The notes under the pieces are model-generated. The model saw only the letters and a list, made by a program, of their open reading frames with translations, made no database searches and was not told the origin of the DNA. 64,000 nucleotides of DNA, taken from the NCBI RefSeq assembly GCF_019355395.1, contig NZ_CP048829.1, forward strand, positions 2,011,501 through 2,075,500. Reading direction: 5' to 3'. This DNA comes from Chordicoccus furentiruminis. Its GTDB lineage: Bacteria > Bacillota > Clostridia > Lachnospirales > Lachnospiraceae. Every line of letters begins with the position of its first letter. Within the stretch, counting starts at the first letter, position 1. Shown here piece by piece: positions 62,042 to 64,000 of this stretch. The position numbers and the translations under genes are program-made.

Positions 62042-63090
62042 TGAAAACGTGGAATAAACTGAAGAAGAGCCCGCTGTTTCTTCCGATTCTCTGTCTCTTC
62101 CTGGTTCTTCTGATCAATCTGTTCAAGGATGTGAGCTTCTTCTCAGTCTCGATCAAGAACGGCGTCCTCTACGGCCGTCTGATCGATGTTCTGAACCGCG
62201 GTTCTGAGATCGCGATCCTCGCCGTCGGCCAGACACTGGTGGTTGCGGTTTCGGCGGGAACCGATATCTCGGTCGGGTCGGTGATGGCGCTGGCGGCCTG
62301 CGGCGGCTGCATGGTGCTGACCGGCTACGGGAACACTTCGGTGACGACGGTGCTCTATCCTATCGGAATCGGCATTCTCGTCGGCATCATCTACGGCATT
62401 GTCTGCGGCATGATCAACGGCGCGATGGTCGCGAAGCTGAAAATTCAGCCGATGGTCGCCACGCTGATCCTGTTTACGGCCGCGCGCGCGGTGGGGCTTC
62501 TGCTCTGCAACAACCAGATCACCTATATCCGCTATGAGCCCTACAAGTATCTCGGAAACTTCCTGCCGGGCTGCCCGATTCCGACGCCGATCCTTGTGAC
62601 AGTCGTCGTGATTCTGATCGCGGAGCTGATTCTGAAGAAGTCGTCGCTGGAGCTGTATATCCAGTCGGTCGGCATCAACAGCCGGGCCTCCCGGATCTGC
62701 GGCATCAACTCGGACATGATCTGCTTCATCTGCTACACGATCTGCGGCCTCTGTGCGGGCATCGCGGGCATGATCGCCTCGTCCCGCATCTACTCGGCGG
62801 ATTCCAACAACATCGGCCTCAACTACGAACTGGACGCGATCCTTTCCGTGGCGCTCGGCGGCAACTCGCTGGCCGGCGGCAAGTTCAATATGGCCGGTTC
62901 GATCATCGGCGCTTATACGATTCAGGCGATCACCACCACGCTGCTGGCGATGGGCGTCTCCACGGATCAGGCGCCGGTCTTCAAGGCCGTCATCGTCGTC
63001 GTCATCGTCGTCGTCCAGTCCCCGGTCTTCAAGAACTGGAGAGCGAGACAGGAGAAGAAAAAGGCAGCCGGAAAGGAGGCCGTTGCGTGA
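62041..63090 (+). CDS. ytfT: Sugar ABC transporter permease (YtfT type)
   Basis: This 349-residue CUT2 permease has about eight to ten helices and the conserved VGSVMALAACGG, SVALGGNSLAGGK segments. Start overlaps the ytfR stop (TGATG). It pairs with the following permease gene. The C-terminus is Lys-rich. Confidence 0.92.
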
Positions 63091-64000
63091 TGGAAAAGAA
63101 TAAGACAGCCGCCGCGGGAAAGCGGATCAACGGCAACAATCTGCTGCTTCTCATCACCTGCGTCCTGTTCGTCGTGATGTACGCGGCGGGATGCGTGATC
63201 TACGCGGACAAGGGCTTCACCCATTTCCAGACCTTCCTGAATCTGTTCATCACGAACGCGGGCCTGATCTGCGTCACCTGCGGCATGACCTGCGTCATGC
63301 TGACGGGCGGCATCGATATTTCGGTCGGTTCGCTGATCGCGATGGACTGCATGATTCTGGCGGACGGGATGACGAACAAGCATATGAACGCGATTGCCCT
63401 TGTCGTCTTCGTGATGGTCATCGGCGTCGTCTTCGGGCTGGTTCAGGGCTTTCTCGTCAGCTACATGGAAATACAGCCGTTCATCGTCACGATGGCCGGG
63501 ATGTTCTTCGCACGCGGCATGACTGCCGTGATCAATACGGATCAGGTCTCCATCACCATGGACGCCTCGCCGCTCTTCTACGGATGGGCGAACGCGAAGA
63601 TCACGCTGCCGGCGTTCCTCGGCTACGCCAACCGCAAGGGGCGCATGATCGCGCCGTTCATCCGGCCGACCGTCATCATCGCGCTTCTGGTTGTCGTCGC
63701 GATCTGGTTTGTTCTGAAATACACGAAGTTCGGGCGCGTCCTCTACGCGGTCGGCGGCAACGAGCAGTCGGCAAAGATGATGGGTCTGAACGTCCGGAAG
63801 GTGAAGCTGGAGGCGTATGTGCTTTCTTCGGTTCTCTGCTCCATCGGAGGCATCCTGTTCTGCCTCAACACGATGACCGGCGCGGTCACGCAGGCGAAGG
63901 GACTTGAGATGTCCGCCATCGCGGCCGCTGTCATCGGCGGCACGCTGCTGACAGGCGGCGTCGGGAACGTCTGGGGCTCTCTTGTCGGCGTGCTGATCAC
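63090..64000 (+). CDS. yjfF: Sugar ABC transporter permease (YjfF type), partial
   Basis: The frame is open from ATG 63090 to the right edge (about 303 residues). It has the N-terminal helix and VMLTGGIDISVGSLIAMD, YAVGGNEQSAKMMGLNV, and AVIGGTLLTGGVGNVWGS motifs of YjfF-like CUT2 permeases. The ATG overlaps the ytfT stop by one base (TGATG) and GAAAGGAGG lies 10 bases before it. The 3' end lies beyond the window. Confidence 0.9.
   Translation, partial: MEKNKTAAAGKRINGNNLLLLITCVLFVVMYAAGCVIYADKGFTHFQTFLNLFITNAGLICVTCGMTCVMLTGGIDISVGSLIAMDCMILADGMTNKHMNAIALVVFVMVIGVVFGLVQGFLVSYMEIQPFIVTMAGMFFARGMTAVINTDQVSITMDASPLFYGWANAKITLPAFLGYANRKGRMIAPFIRPTVIIALLVVVAIWFVLKYTKFGRVLYAVGGNEQSAKMMGLNVRKVKLEAYVLSSVLCSIGGILFCLNTMTGAVTQAKGLEMSAIAAAVIGGTLLTGGVGNVWGSLVGVLI

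Overview
The window looks like a chromosomal segment of a GC-rich (by eye roughly 55-60% G+C) anaerobic Bacillota, most probably a Lachnospiraceae-type Clostridium relative. This rests on strong AGGAGG ribosome binding sites, a split Flp/Tad pilus set with DUF5702 and DUF6382-FHA proteins, a DUF4317 protein, an oxygen-sensitive 2-hydroxyacyl-CoA dehydratase with its activase, and Gram-positive type secreted and surface proteins. I see no phage, insertion sequence, CRISPR array, rRNA or tRNA gene. Genus cannot be decided from the sequence alone.

Layout. 0-10.4 kb: alpha-glucan utilisation. It holds the tail of a sugar-binding protein, two MalF/MalG-type permeases, two LacI regulators, two GH13 subfamily 31 alpha-glucosidases, MalQ, and a coupled thymidylate kinase. 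10.4-13.6 kb (minus strand): a 2-hydroxyacyl-CoA dehydratase pair in which one subunit is fused in frame to its ATP-dependent activator. 14.0-21.6 kb: Tad locus 1 (prepilin peptidase, TadZ, TadA, TadB, TadC) followed by a membrane-anchored clostripain-family protease. 21.7-26.3 kb: a small zinc-ribbon membrane protein and a 1330-residue surface adhesin/pilin-like protein. 26.4-29.4 kb: TrkA-TrkH potassium uptake. 29.4-36.9 kb: small envelope and regulatory genes (SH3b protein, a Lon-like AAA+ ATPase without protease domain, zinc-ribbon membrane protein, HTH-only LysR, secreted SGNH hydrolase with repeats, YitT, His-rich CsoR-type regulator, DUF4317). 37.1-41.2 kb: LysR regulator, ferredoxin-type aldo/keto reductase, FMN-dependent 2-hydroxyacid oxidase-like protein and D-2-hydroxyacid dehydrogenase. 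41.4-46.5 kb: Tad locus 2 (Flp1 pilin, DUF5702, two TadE-like proteins, a second prepilin peptidase, DUF6382-FHA). 46.5-59 kb: mostly housekeeping genes (HIT, rhomboid, aminotransferase, HD, HAD, cytoplasmic alpha-amylase, C69 dipeptidase, TrxA-TrxB-RpiB, orphan PTS EIIC, serine hydrolase, PlsY). 59-64 kb: a galactofuranose/ribose-type ABC importer (YtfQ-YtfR-YtfT-YjfF order), the last gene running off the window.

The most interesting system-level observation is that the Tad machinery is split over two loci about 28 kb apart. Both loci begin with almost the same promoter: an identical 15-base block ATTCCGGATTGCCGG overlapping the -35, an 18-bp spacer and a TATA(G/C)T -10. The block contains an inverted repeat, TTCCGG-N4-CCGGAA (perfect at locus 2, one mismatch at locus 1), which is a good candidate operator for co-ordinating the two halves. 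Other points worth a second look are the dehydratase-activase fusion with an internal SD and start, a CTG start codon on a LacI gene, a long 5' hairpin in front of a glucosidase, an intrinsic terminator of the HIT operon buried in the coding end of the opposing FHA gene, a leaderless LysR mRNA, a galactofuranose-type binding protein without a lipobox cysteine, and intra-operon hairpins after both binding-protein genes.
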